Positions 46,863 to 57,819 of a stretch of 64,000 bases of DNA are shown here, one piece after another (position 1 is the stretch's first letter; each line of letters opens with the position of its first letter). The DNA lies in the NCBI GenBank assembly GCA_015680685.1, contig MNCI01008125.1, positions 521,398-585,397 on the forward strand, given 5' to 3'. Source of the stretch: Gnetum montanum. Taxonomy: Eukaryota > Streptophyta > Gnetopsida > Gnetales > Gnetaceae. The position numbers and the translations under genes are program-made. The notes under the pieces were generated by a model, which saw nothing but the letters and a program-made list of their open reading frames with translations, did not search any database and was not told the DNA's origin.

Positions 46863-47809
46863 AAATGGGAGCGGGAGCGGGAGGTAGGAGCAAGATTTGG
46901 TATGGTCAGACGGGTGGATGCCAACAAGGCAGGTAAGGCAGGTCTAGGGGCAAATGCGGGAAAGGCCAGTGTCAGGGGGACGAGCGTCAAGAAGAGTCTG
47001 CCAAGGGATGTTGGACATGGCCTTGAGATGGAGGAGATAGGGGGATGCCTGTCAACCAGCAACAAGAATGGGGGTTGGTGGCTAAGGGCTGGTGGCATAG
47101 AGGCCTGCTCTAGGCAAGAAGGCAGTATGAGGCTCTAGGTGTGGTGTCCTCCCTTGGACAAAGTCAGGATGATGGAGTAGAGCCTGATATGAAAATTCAT
47201 GTCAAGCAGGGCTTGGCCCAGGCTAGACTTAGTTAAGAAATGGGTTCAAACTACATGGGGTCTGACTAACATTGAGGTCCACAGCCTCTCTAAGGACCTT
47301 CTACTTTTTATCTTTCAGTCCGCTGAGGACTGTGATAGGATCCTTGTGGGGGGTCCTGGTTCTATGGTGCTCGTGGATTGGTGTTGACATCATGGAGGCC
47401 AAGGACCCACAAAGATGAAGACCCCTTCGCCAAGGCACCAATATGGATCAAGGTGTCTACCATCCCATGGGAAATGTGGACAAGGGATTTTCAGGAAACC
47501 CTCGCTAACTTCTTTGGCAAGTTTATCACGTTTGATAAGTTCACGACCTCCATGGAGTGGATGGGGTTCGTGTGTTTCTACATCTGGCGGTCACTCTCTT
47601 CGAAGGACTTAGTGCATGAAGTGACCCTGAATCTTTCCTCAAGTGAGGAAAAAATTCGGATTGAATATGAGAACATCAAGGAGACCAAAACTCCTCCAAG
47701 GAGTACGAAAGGTGGCTATTCCATCTACAGGAAGGTAGGTCACCTGGTTGCTGCTTGCAACGTCCGGCCCAAGGCTCAGCAACTGACAAAAAAGGCAGAT
47801 TCAGGCTAG
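46863..47809 (+). pseudogene. LINE B ORF1 (gag-like, DUF4283 and zinc-knuckle type)
   Basis: Plus strand. A Gly/Lys-rich N-terminus (46863-47138) is followed by LVKKWVQTTWGLTNIEVHSL, LLLFIFQSAEDCDRILVGGP and GSMVLV (47227-47378), typical of the DUF4283 nucleic-acid-binding region of plant LINE and CACTA proteins. Then come PFAKAPIWIKVSTIPWEMWT, FGKFITFDKFT and EEKIRIEYENI. The end GYSIYRKVGHLVAACN stands for a CCHC knuckle with the first two Cys lost. A frame change near 47380 joins the two halves. ORF2 follows about 370 bp later on the same strand. Confidence 0.72.
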
Positions 47810-48180
47810 TACAAGATTGGCAAAAAAGGTCATCCTGTTCCACAAACAATGGGACCTAGGAAGAATGAGGAGGCAAAGTGTGAGTCTCCAAAGGAAAAGG
47901 AGACGCCCCATAGATCGAAGCTGGACTTAGTGTGGAATGGCAACGAGCCCCCACCGTTGGGGATGCTATACGAGGTTCATTGAAATCCCATATGCAGGAG
48001 ATCGTGATGACCCGCAAAGAAAATGTTGAATCTCCATTCGGGGCTTTTCCGGTTTCACCAAGTGTTAGGAAAACTAGTCCCCAATGCGCATGTTGCACAA
48101 CGTAAGAAGATGCAATTAGATGATTTAGGATGTCAACAGACCTTGAAAGAGGTCTACAATAAATGGTCGTTTGGTCAACC

Positions 48181-50060
48181 ATGAAGATTTTTTCATCGAA
48201 TTGCAGGGGCTAAGGTACACCTTATAAACAAAATACCCTAAAAGAGATTGTTCAGAGTGAAGGATGTGATGTGGTATGTCTGCAATAAACAAAACTAAAA
48301 TAGATGGAATATCAACTCTTCCATTGGGATGGCTGGCAAACACAGATGGTTCCCTACCAAGGCAAGGCAAGGGGGCTGGCCATTCTATCCTAGTTACCTG
48401 TCACATTGGTTGAAGCATCCACTTGGAGCATTACAGTCCACGTTGTGCCAGAAGGTATCTCGCTAACAAATGTTTATGGAGCCCAAAATTGGGAGATCCA
48501 TTTACAGGAGCTCACACAAGTAGCACAAGTGGTCCCTGATTGGAAACAATGGATTCTAATAGGAGACTTCAACCAAAGACTGTTCCCATGGGAAAAATCT
48601 AGCAAGGGCAATATGAACCCTTCGGGATGTTAGGAGTTTTAGGCATTCCTCAAGGAGCACGAGCTCATTGACATGGACATTGGGGATTATAAGTTCACGT
48701 GGAGCAATAGGCACCACGGCAAAGACCGAGTGTTGTCACAAATTGATCAAATTTGGGTTAGTTTGAGGCTTATACTAAAATTTGATATCCAGGTGTCCAA
48801 GAAGGAGCGACATGCCTCGGATCATAAATTGATTATTTGTCAAATACAGCATGCCCAGAGAATGGCTCCTCGGCCTTCACTCTTAGCAAACGTGGTTATC
48901 TAAACCTTGGCTATAGCCAATGGTAGCAACAATCTAGGGGTCCTACCCAATGCAAGAGGATCCTTGGGATTTTTTGAAATAGGGTTTCTGCTAGCTCAAA
49001 CAGCAGCTACATGCCAAGAACTTGGAAGTCAAATTTAGCTTCTGTGCTCATTAGACCTGTTTGCAAAAGCAACTCAAAGAAGGTGTGGACCTGGCAGAGG
49101 AAGAGCATGTGATCCTATGTGAGCTATAAGATCTGTCAATGGAGGAAGAAATGTACTGCAAACAGTGCACCAGGATAACATGGCTCTGGGAAGGGGACCA
49201 AAATATGTGTTTCTGCTTTGCTACTACCAAGCCACGGGGACAAGCTAAAAGAAGACTGCAACTAGTGCAAGAGGGATCTACTCTAGTTAATGGTCATAAT
49301 ATTACTAAGATGGTTCATTGTTATTGGGCCACCATCTTGCACAAGTAGTCCACCTAGCTGCTTTTGATCCGAGTTAGGAAAGTCATTAGGGAGGTTGAGA
49401 ATAGGATGCTACTCAAGCCTTTCATGATGCAAGAATTGGAAGACACAATGGGGACCATGAAAACTAACAAGGCTCCAAGGCTAGACAAATGACCAATTGA
49501 ATTCTTCAAAGAGTTCGTGGACATCATAGAGGAGAATATGCTAGAGGCCTTCAATCGGATGTTACAATGGCAACAAGTTCAAAGGGAAGTCAACTATTCA
49601 CAAATTGTCCACATCCCCAAAGTGACTAATTCAATATCGTCAACGTAGTTTAGGCCTATCGTTGTAATACCCTGCTTCAGTTGTTTATGAAGATGCTTGT
49701 CCATTGTCTTGCCCCAATGATGCCTAAGTTGGTTGGGGGGCATCAAGCCAATTTCATGCAAGGACATTTTCTACAAGACTAGGTCATTCTCCTGAATGAA
49801 ATTCTGCACTCGTTGCACAGCACCAAATTCCTAGGAATGTGTCAAGTTAGATATTATGAAGGCGTACGACACCATTAGCTGGAAGGCACTATAGGATATC
49901 ATGTTATGCAAAGGCTTTGATCCCAAATTTGTCAACCTTTGAATTCAATTACAGGCTTCAAGGAGTTACTCCTTTGATATTGATGGATGGCTCTAGGGGT
50001 TTGCTGAACTAGGATGGGGGCTTCAGCAAGGAGACCCACTCTGTCAATAGGGCTATCTCA
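48181..50060 (+). pseudogene. LINE B ORF2: apurinic endonuclease and partial reverse transcriptase
   Basis: Starts MKIFSSNCRG at 48181, where plant LINEs have WNxRG. Endonuclease signposts follow: LTNVYGAQNWEIHLQELTQ, QWILIGDFNQ (catalytic GDFN, about 48560-48590), FTWSNRHHGKDRVLSQIDQI (about 48695-48755) and ERHASDHKLI (SDH, about 48810-48840). RT pieces follow: EEAEN-like VENRMLLKPF in shifted frames (about 49390), KAPG region, KLDIMKAYD-like and GFDPKFVNL (about 49830-49940), and GLQQGDPLC (about 50020-50050). Coding stops there without the YxDD, so the 3' half is missing. Many stops. Confidence 0.78.
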
Positions 50061-51604
50061 CCCCAAGCACAATTTTGATTGTACATAATCTATGATATTC
50101 ACTTAATATAGTCCCGAACATTCTCTCAAAAAAATATCTTTCTTTAGTTTTTCATACCAAGTATGTTTCATTCTACTTTTTTGTTGCTTTCCCTTTACGT
50201 CAATTATGCAAGCTCTTCTATCATGTGCACTCTTTGGTCTTCTCTATACATTACCAAACCATCAAAGATAACTTGCATGGATGAAACAGAAAATGAACAT
50301 AAACAAAAGAAGAGTTGGGCTGCTACAAAAAACAACAAAATAAAAGAAAAACAAAGTTGAACTGCAATTCAGGATACTAATGGATGGTTTTTGGTACACA
50401 AAAAAAAGGAGAAAGAAGGTAAGACAATCCTTCTCTTACTATGTTTAGTGGACAAGATTAGCTGACTACCTCATTTTCTCAGCTTTTCTCCTTTCTTTGG
50501 CTTGAATATCCCTTTATGCTTGTGTCAACTTTAACAAGGTTGTTGTTAAGGTCTTAGATTGTTGATTCCTTAATTTTGTTGTTGGATCTCTCCACCAGTC
50601 CTCAACACTCTCAGGCCTAAATGACTTGAATAAGAATTGTTTCTATAATGATTAAGAAACACCTATAAAGAGTTTGGGCATTTTTTGCAGAAGGATTTTC
50701 CAATAGATAACAAGGATCCTATATGAGGATTGCTACCACTAGCAGAAAGTGAAAGTATCATTGGGCCTATGTCTATTTCCTGAACTTCTGAAATCTAAAG
50801 AATTGTTGAATTTTTGGTTTCTGGTTGGAATTAGTTTCATGATCCCCTTTGAATGCTTAATCTTTGGATTTGAATCTTAATTCTTATCGGTAGACCTTCT
50901 CCAATCTGATTCTCTTATCTTTCTATGAGCCCAATGAAGTATGGAAAACCTAGTGTTAATTTATGGCTTTTATGACTGTTTTATCTATCCTCTGCTGTTA
51001 GAAAATTGGATAGTTTGATGCAATTTTAGTAGTGTGTCTTATAATATTTCAAAAAGAGTTAAACTGAGATGCATTTGTATTGTGAGTGTTGCTGGAAAAA
51101 TAGAAAATATTATTATGTCATTGAATAGATCTGAAATTGCTGATTTATATGGTTATTGTGGACAATTGTTATATATGGTTATTGTGGGCAACTGTTTGGT
51201 TAAACAGATTTATTGATGAACAGCATCAAATACATTTTTATGGTTTGAAAATGATTAGAATTTAATTTTTAAATCATAAAAAAAAATCTGTACACCATAT
51301 TAGAAGAATCTTGCATAAATTTTAAGGGTGGCTATATGTTTTTCATGATTGTTATTTCACAACATCAATATTGGTTGAAACTAAAATTTGAATATGGTAT
51401 TCTGTGCAAGTTACATAGCATTGATCTCTGTTTCAAAAACCTGAAATTTTAGGTTTTTGCATCACCATCATAGGAAAGAAAGCAACATTGCAATTATAAC
51501 TTTCTTCTATTGCAATTTATCTGTTTTATGAATGCTATATTCTCCTACAGTTTGACTTTCCATATGACTCATTATGTTTGTCTGTCCATAATGTACTGAT
51601 ACTG
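50061..51604. other. Stretch with no recognisable gene
   Basis: No coding motif on either strand; a few A-rich runs (50335-50410). It may be unique host DNA between LINE B and copia element 2. Confidence 0.45.
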
Positions 51605-51753
51605 ATTCTATTATGTCTATGCAGACCCAAAGAATCTGTTGGACAAATGAACTAGTGCAAAATACATCAATAGCAATGAATCCAGAGTACAATAGATGTG
51701 TCTAATATACATGTAACTTGAACCTATCTTCTATATAATTCCCTAGAACTAAC
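51605..51753. repeat. Left ~148-bp flanking repeat of copia element 2
   Basis: From ATTCTATTATGTCTATGCAG to CCCTAGAACTAAC. It matches 55622-55767 with only a handful of differences and ends exactly at the LTR edge. Confidence 0.85.
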
Positions 51754-51935
51754 TGACAACATTTGAAAAAAAAAAGGGAAATCTTTTTCACTTGATTGCT
51801 TCTTGTTTATAAGTGGAGGTATATATAGAGATTACATAGAGAAAATCAAGGAGAAAATCTCTCTAAATCAACTGATTCCTGAAAATCAGCAAAACATCAA
51901 TCAATCACTAACTACAAGTCAGCTGAAAGGGCAAC
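51754..51935 (-). repeat. Truncated 3' LTR of copia element 2
   Basis: Begins TGACAACATTTG on the plus strand and matches 55424-55605 closely (TTTTTCACTTGATTGCTT, GTATATATAGAGATTACATA, CAACTGATTCCTGAAAATCA). It breaks into RT sequence at the shared word GCAAC (51931-51935). Confidence 0.82.
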
Positions 51936-52750
51936 TGATTCAAGCTATACAGTGCTTTCTTTAATTTGCATACCTTGTTTGAGGCCATATTCTGATTATA
52001 GCCTAGTGGAATCTCCATGTAAATTTCCTCTTCTAAGTCCTCGTGTAAGAAAGCATTTTTCACATCAAATTACTTTAAAGGCCAATCATAATTAACTACT
52101 AGAGACAAAAGGATTCTTACTATATTCATCTTTGCCACTAGTGCAAATGTCTCCTGATAGTCTATCCCATACATCTGTGTGTAGCCCTTGGCTACCAATC
52201 TCGCTTTGTATCTCTCCAGAGAACCATAAGCTTTGTATTTCACAATGTATACCCATTTGCATCCTACTAGTTTCTTCCCCTTTGGCAAGTCCACTATCTC
52301 CCATGTGTTGTTCTTCTCCAAGGCTTGCATTTCTACATTCATAGCATTTTTCCAATTTTCAGAGTTTAACACCTCAGATAGTGTTGAAGGAATAGACACA
52401 TTGTTAAGATTTGTGAGAAATGCTCTATGAGTTGAGGAACATTTGTGAAAAGACACAAAATGAGATATAGGATATAGTGGATTGGTGAATTCTCTTTTTC
52501 CTTTTCTAACTGCAATATGTAAGTCAATATCAGACAAGGATTCAATAGAAGAATCAAATGGGTTATAGTGTATTACCTCATTTCTAGCACTTGAGCCCAA
52601 TGTTTGAACTTGCCTTGATTCTGGGTTTGGATGTTTCCTTCTTGAGTACACTTGAGGAGGACACGTGTCAATAGTGGTTTCGTTACCTTCATCATTTTGT
52701 TTTGCAATTTGAGGAAGAGGAATAGGCTCAGGCTTGGTTTGTGGTAGCAA
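51931..52750 (-). pseudogene. Copia element 2 linker and N-terminal half of RT
   Basis: Open for 226 codons (52750-52070). The linker is followed by the RT start: STLSEVLNSENWKNAMNVEM, QALEKNNTWEIVDLPKGKKL, VGCKWVYIVKYKAYGSLERY, KARLVAKGYTQMYGIDYQET, and NIVRILLSLVVNYDWPLK, then a stop. [19 protein letters not shown]-like sequence continues to [17 protein letters not shown] at 51990-51937, where coding ends at the LTR junction. The YxDD palm motif and RNase H are deleted. Confidence 0.85.
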
Positions 52751-52831
52751 AGAATAAGAAGACTTGGAAGACTTGGTTATGGGTAGGTCAAGAAGAAAAA
52801 AGTCCTTGTCTTCTACTACTATTTGCTCCCT

Positions 52832-53923
52832 CTAAAGATAGGGTTGTGTGAAGTATGACTCAATTTCAACAAAGGTGACATCTGCAGAAACAAGGAATTT
52901 TTTGGTTGGTGGATGATAGCATTTGTAGCCCTTTTGGGTTGAAGAATACCCAACAAAGACCGTTTTGAGGGCTCTCGGACCAAATTTTTCCCAATTTTGA
53001 CTATGAATATGGACAAACAAAACACATCCAAATATCCTAGGGATAAGATGGTTTGTGGTACGGAGTGTTGGAAAGAACTGAGATAACACTTCTATTGGAC
53101 TTTTTGAATGAAGCACTTGAGTTGGTAATCTGTTTATGATATGTATAGCTGTAAAGACAGCTTCTCCCGAGTAATTTTTTGGGACATTTTTTTGAAACAA
53201 TAAAGCCCAAGCTACAAAAAGAAGGTGACCATTTTTTCTCTCTGCCACTCCATTTTGTTGTGTGGTATAGACACAAGAGGACTCATGGATGATTCCCTCC
53301 TTTTGAAAAAACGTAGTCAGTGTTTGGTTAAAATAATCTTTGGCATTATCTAAATGAAACCTTTTGATACTGACTCCAAATTGATTTTTAATCGTGGAAT
53401 GAAAATTTGGGAGGACATCACTAACATCAGTTTTGGACTTCATTAAGAAAATCCAAGTGACTCTTGTGCAATCATCGATAAATGAAACAAACCATCGTGC
53501 TCCAGAAATATTTGAAATTGGAGATGGTCCCCAAATATCACTATGAATTTGATCAAATGGAAACGAGCTTCTTTTATTATTGATGGGAAATGCTACATGT
53601 TTGTGCTTTGCAAGTTCACAAGTTTTGCAATTAAACATTTCCTTTTCTTAGCCCTCAAACAAATGAGGGAACATGATTTCAAGTATTTTGAATGAAGGAT
53701 GTCCTAGTCTAAAGTGGTGAAGCCAAATCATGCCTTTATTGGTTGAATGACTTGTAGATATGAGGGTTAGAGGTTGAGCCCACGTACTGGCACTTGTCTT
53801 TTCAATCTTTCCAAGATGGTATAGTCCTCCCTTCTCCTTAGCAAGTCCAATCATCCTCCTAAGTCCCAATCCTGAAATAAACAATAAGTTGGAAAGAAGG
53901 TTACTTTGCAATTTAGATCTCAA
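52832..53923 (-). pseudogene. Copia element 2 pre-integrase and integrase, nearly open
   Basis: MIWLHHFRLGHPSFKILEIM (His pair, 53730-53660), a stop near 53648, then a 268-codon open frame. It contains FNCKTCELAKHKHVAF (Cys pair), FDQIHSDIWGPSP (first catalytic Asp), SFIDDCTRVTWIFLMKSKTD, KRFHLDNAKDYFNQ (second Asp; usual SDNGGEY) and TTQQNGVAERKNGHLL (catalytic Glu). The C-terminal half carries PRIFGCVLFVHI, VFVGYSSTQKGYKCYHPPTK and VTFVEIESYF. The D, D, E residues are all present. This is the best preserved transposon coding region in the window. Confidence 0.87.
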
Positions 53924-53999
53924 GAAAGTTTGGTTATGGAGATGAGATTTGTTGATAATTTTGGAACATGAAGAACATCTTTAAGAATCATATCATGAT

Positions 54000-55262
54000 C
54001 AATTATAACATTCCCTATACTGGCAACTGTGGTTGGTGATCCATCTACCATGGTAATTTTTCAATTACTAGGGCAAGGGAAATAAGAACTGAAATTATGA
54101 GATGCATGTGTCATGTGATCTATGGCTCTTGAATCAATGATCTAGGAGTCTTTAAAATACTGATCGGAGGCACTTAAACAATGAGAAATTGGAACCTCAC
54201 ATGAATGTACCAATGAACAGAAACCTGAAGATTTTTCAAGAGTGGCTAAAAGATCCTTCAATTTCTCTATCTCTTCTTTGTCAAACTCCCTTGCTTCTAG
54301 AGCTTTCTCTTCTTCTTGTGAAGACGAGGCTTGGTTTGCTTAACCTTGAATTTTTTGCCTTCCACCCTTATTTCCCCATTCCTTGCTTGGTGGCTTTCCA
54401 TAAAGCTTGAAGCACATCTCCCTTGTATGCCTTGGTTTCTTGCAAAAAGTACACCACATGTTGTCCCTATTTTCACGAGGTTCACAACCACCGAGTTTGG
54501 ATTCTACTTTCCCATTCTCTCCATTTTTCTACTCCCTTCTTGGCCCACAACTTCCTCCATTAGTTAGCACTGCCAAGGCATCAACTGGTTTTGATACTAA
54601 CATAACATTACACCTACTCTCTTCAGCCAATATAATAGAAATTACCTCATTAAGAGGGGGAAGGTCATCTTTGCCAAGGACTTGAACTCAAACATGATCG
54701 AACTCATTGTTAAGACCCACCAAAAAATCATAGGTTCAATCTTTTGCTATGAGATTTTTCAGAATTGTGGCATCCTCACTACATTTCATCTGAATAACAC
54801 AGTAGTGGTCCATCTTCTACCAAACTCCCTTCAAAAGGTTGGCATACTCGGTTACAGTCTAATTTTCTTGTTTGATGACAGTTGTCTTGATCTTCAACTC
54901 ATAAATTTGGGAAGCATCTTTCACTTTGAAGTAAGTCTATCTCACGGCTTCCCAGATATTTCGAGCCATGGGAAGAAACAAGCATGTGTCACTTATTTTG
55001 GGTGACATCAAATTCCAAAGCCATGCCATGATTATCGAATCCTCCTCATCCCATTTTGTAAACTTGGGATCGTCCTCTTTTGGTCCCATGCCGAAGATGT
55101 GATCCAATTTTCCTTTGCCTTTCAGAATTGTTCACACCAACTAGGACCACTTCAAGTAGTGTTTTCCATTAAGTCAATAAGCTGTATTAATCTACTGAAG
55201 GTCTCCTGGTGTTGGTGGAGGTTTCCACCGGGTAGACAGTGATCTTGGATTCTTCGGACATT
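54000..55262 (-). pseudogene. Copia element 2 gag and protease relic
   Basis: Minus strand. MSEESKITVYPVE opens gag near 55262; then KFTKWDEEDSIIMAWLWNLM, ISDTCLFLPMARNIWEAV, YDFLVGLNNEFD and QVLGKDDLPPLNEVISIILA. The zinc knuckle MWCTFCKKPRHTREMCFKLY has all four ligands (about 54460-54400). Protease at about 54150-54115 reads IIDSRAIDHMTHASHNF, where D-S-G-A has become D-S-R-A. Stops at several places. This gag style (CxxCxxxxHxxxxCFKLYGKP) is common in Ivana/Oryco-type copia elements, an inference on lineage only. Confidence 0.8.
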
Positions 55263-55410
55263 TTGGAAAAGAAAAAACACAGAGAAGAAAAGGATTACAG
55301 CAATAAGGGATGAATTACCCAATTGGAAATGGCAATGAAGGCCGTAGTAGGAGAAGAAATAAGGCAATGAAGGCCCAATGAAAAAAACATCCCTAGGATC
55401 CAAAACCTAA

Positions 55411-55423
55411 GGCTCTAATACCA
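55411..55423 (-). other. Copia element 2 primer-binding site
   Basis: The minus strand reads TGGTATTAGAGCC directly against the LTR end. It matches the initiator tRNA-Met complement with one change. Confidence 0.87.
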
Positions 55424-55621
55424 TGACAAAATTTGAAAAAAAAAAAGGGAAATCTTTTTCACTTGATTGCTTATTGTTTACAAGTGAAGGTATATATAGA
55501 GATTACATAGAGAAAATCACGGAGAACATCTCTCCAAATCAACTGATTCCTGAAAATCAGCAAACTATCAATCAATCACTAACTACAAATCAGCTGAGAG
55601 AGCAACATTGTTTTCTGCTCA
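55424..55621 (-). repeat. 5' LTR of copia element 2, 198 bp
   Basis: Plus strand TGACAAAATTTG to TTTTCTGCTCA. The inner edge is set by the primer-binding site and the outer edge by the start of the flanking repeat at 55622. A TATATATAGAG word lies in the middle. Confidence 0.82.
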
Positions 55622-55767
55622 ATTCTGTTGTTTATGCAAACCCAAAGAATCTGTTGGACAAATGAACTAGTGCAAAATACATCATAGCAATGAATCCTAA
55701 GTACAATAGATGTGTCTAATATGCATGTAACTTGAACCTATCTTCTATATAATTCCCTAGAGCTAAT
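55622..55767. repeat. Right ~148-bp flanking repeat of copia element 2
   Basis: ATTCTGTTGTTTATGCAAAC to CCCTAGAGCTAAT. Direct copy of 51605-51753; the sequence beyond 55767 is not repeated on the left. Confidence 0.85.
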
Positions 55768-56028
55768 CATCTAGGAGAGCTAGTAGGCACAAAACCAAAC
55801 TGATTCTCAAAAACTATTCATTCTTGCCTTAAACATTCTTCTATAACTCTTTTCCATAACTTCATGATGTGTGCTTCTCCTCCTCCAAATGTAGCATTTC
55901 ACCCTTCTTTGAACAACCCTGATACTAAGGAATGATCCTGATGCAAAAAAATCAATCCCATGAACTCAGTCTCTAAAGAAGGCTATATGAAAAGGGATAA
56001 ATAGGAGGTTTGACCTACTCTGATGATG
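55768..56028. other. Stretch with no recognisable gene
   Basis: No motif seen between the flanking repeat and the SINE-like sequence. The gap 56127-56387 after that sequence is equally plain. Confidence 0.4.
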
Positions 56029-56126
56029 TGGGTTGGTAGTTCAGTTGCTGGGTTCAATTCCAACCTTTCAAACATATTAGCTGACCCCATTTTGTTGGGA
56101 TAAAGACTACTATGATGATGATGATG
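56029..56126 (+). repeat. SINE-like sequence
   Basis: GGGTTGGTAGTTCAG resembles an A box, GGGTTCAATTCC resembles the B box of a tRNA-type promoter, and the end TTTTGTTGGGATAAAGACTAC followed by (ATG)n recalls the 3' end of plant Au-type SINEs. No target duplication could be fixed. This is a resemblance call only. Confidence 0.4.
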
Positions 56127-56387
56127 TAGTTGGGTTGTGAGGAAAGGCTGAAGTAGCCATTATTGTACCTTTAGTTCAGAAACAAAATGTTCTTCAGTTT
56201 GTTAATAAATAAACCAAGTTAAATGTTAGGCTGAGCTAATTTCTAAAATACTTTGGAAAGAGTGTGGCTGTTTTGGTCATTACTGGACCTCAGAAATATC
56301 CTACCATTTGCAACACTCCAAATCTCTTAATAAACATCTTTCGGTTATCGAATTCTATTGAGCATTATCAATTACATGTTAGGATGT

Positions 56388-56945
56388 ATTAACATTAACA
56401 TTCTTGACATCAAACATAACATTCATCAGTTATGCATACTAGTCATTCATTTTTCGGTTATATTTTAATGATGCTTTCCTTAACTAGCAACTCTTGTGTA
56501 CATGGAGCTGGTCACATTCTTCATGGTAAAATGGTAAATACAAGAGTTATTCTATCCCTATAATAAATTATAAAAGTTATAAAATGGCCGGCAATAATTA
56601 ATCCAAACGTTGACAGCCAATACCTGACGGTGATTCCAAGAATGACGATTCATCCTTTGCTTTGCAGGTAGCCAATCCGCAATCATCCTTTTTTTGTGGA
56701 GGAACATTAATAATATCTTCTTTCTCTTCTTTAATTGGTGTCTTTCCTGAATATGATGGTAACAATCCTGGTATTTTTCAACACATTAAGATTAAAGCTG
56801 CCACAAAAGGTGAAATCTGACACATTAGGAATAACAAACCAACAATATGTCATAGTTACTGCTGCATGAAGAGGAAATTAAGTGCTTCGCAGTCAATAAA
56901 ACACTCTTACAACACATAAGCATGAGTTATATGGGTGAAGTTCCA
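56388..56945 (-). repeat. Copy 2 of the duplicated DRB 3' segment
   Basis: Collinear with 35990-36545, same orientation, about 20 kb apart. It holds the better preserved versions of the two 3'-terminal DRB exons. No dsRBD exons were found on its 5' side (57-64 kb), so it is an isolated fragment. Confidence 0.78.
56547..56746 (-). pseudogene. Intact 3'-terminal exons of a DRB-like gene, detached from their gene
   Basis: Exon 56624-56746: acceptor CATATTCAG, donor GTATTG, 123 bp, open. In phase 1 it reads G-KTPIKEEKEDIINVPPQK, then KDDCGLATCKAKDESSFLES and PS. The last exon (56557 down) has acceptor TTATTATAG and gives G-I-E then TAA at 56549-56547. Its entry phase matches the exit phase of the DRB exon ending at 36876, so it is a tail of the same gene family. 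The tail is Lys/Glu-rich, as in many DRB C-termini. With no upstream exons nearby it is unlikely to be expressed as a DRB protein. Confidence 0.6.
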
Positions 56946-57819
56946 ATGTTTCTTTTAACACTAGGAAAAAACAAATTTAATTTAAAAAAAAAAACAAATT
57001 CCACCAACAGAATTCTAGTTACTATTCACAATAGAGAAGTCTTTGTTAATATTATTTCTGTTCTTAACAACCTTTTTTTGGCAATAATATCATTATTTTA
57101 CTAAAATAAAAATTTCTGCAAACAAAACATTATTGTAGCATATCAACAATCGACTTTCCCATACTTCTGCAATCAAGCCATATTTGTACATGTTTATAAG
57201 GTTTTCCAAAATTTATTAGAATTTATCCAAGAAAATTTATTAAAACATACAATCAAGCCCATGCAACGTACTCACCATATGAGTTAGGCAATGCAAATGG
57301 ACTGGCAAAGCACAACAATACAACACCGCAGGAGAAGAAGATACTATATCATATAATATTGATGAGGCCTCCAGTGACAATTTGTATGTTGATTGTAAGC
57401 CCTGGATCTAGAAAGGGTTTCATGTGCCCTGTGTTTATAGTCTAACATGTTCAGTTGAGGTTCTAAGTCCCAAGATGCATCTTTGCCTCCCATGTCATAC
57501 TTTGAGGTTGTGTGCATGATTCCAAGCTCTTTAGGACAATTCCAGCTTCATTCGGATGACCTTTGGTCCTTCTGGCATGCTCCTTTGGGTTCGCACTTTC
57601 ATTTGGAATTGTTTGTGCAAAGTGTGGTTTAGAGGGGAAGTGCATTGACTACCCTGTGTCACCCAACTCCCCCCTCCTCCCCCCCTCCTCTCCCTTACAT
57701 CAACATAGGGGCATTGATGCACCCCCTTCGGGCCTAGTTTGGTCTTCTCTACCTTTCGTGTGACTAGGATCAACTTGATAGATCTTCGTTGCTGCTTCTA
57801 TAAAGCCCAAATCTCTAGG
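56946..57819. other. Stretch with no recognisable gene
   Basis: Includes a C-rich run (57660-57690, CCCCCCTCCTCCCCCCCTCC) and frames around 57463-57773 without a known motif. It may contain the 5' remnant of LINE C. Confidence 0.4.

Larger units (their letters stand above)
51754..55621 (-). mobile_element. Ty1/copia retrotransposon 2, internally deleted
   Basis: LTRs at 51754-51935 (truncated on its inner side) and 55424-55621, primer-binding site, gag with zinc knuckle, protease, a nearly open integrase and the first half of RT, all on the minus strand. RT is cut at ALYSLNQLP and runs directly into the LTR, so the rest of RT, the RNase H and the 5' end of the 3' LTR are gone. The LTRs are clearly more alike than those of copia element 1, so it is younger. 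Both sides carry the same ~148-bp host sequence rather than a 5-bp duplication. Confidence 0.83.

Noticed and set aside
49354-49554. Minus-strand 66-codon frame
   Set aside because: Lies opposite the LINE B reverse transcriptase, whose plus-strand blocks are recognisable in shifted frames.
54189-55005. Overlapping plus-strand frames of 73 to 107 codons
   Set aside because: Shadows of the minus-strand gag of copia element 2, where a zinc knuckle and gag motifs are readable.
56029-56065. tRNA gene from the B-box-like word
   Set aside because: No cloverleaf can be drawn. The sequence fits a tRNA-derived SINE better.
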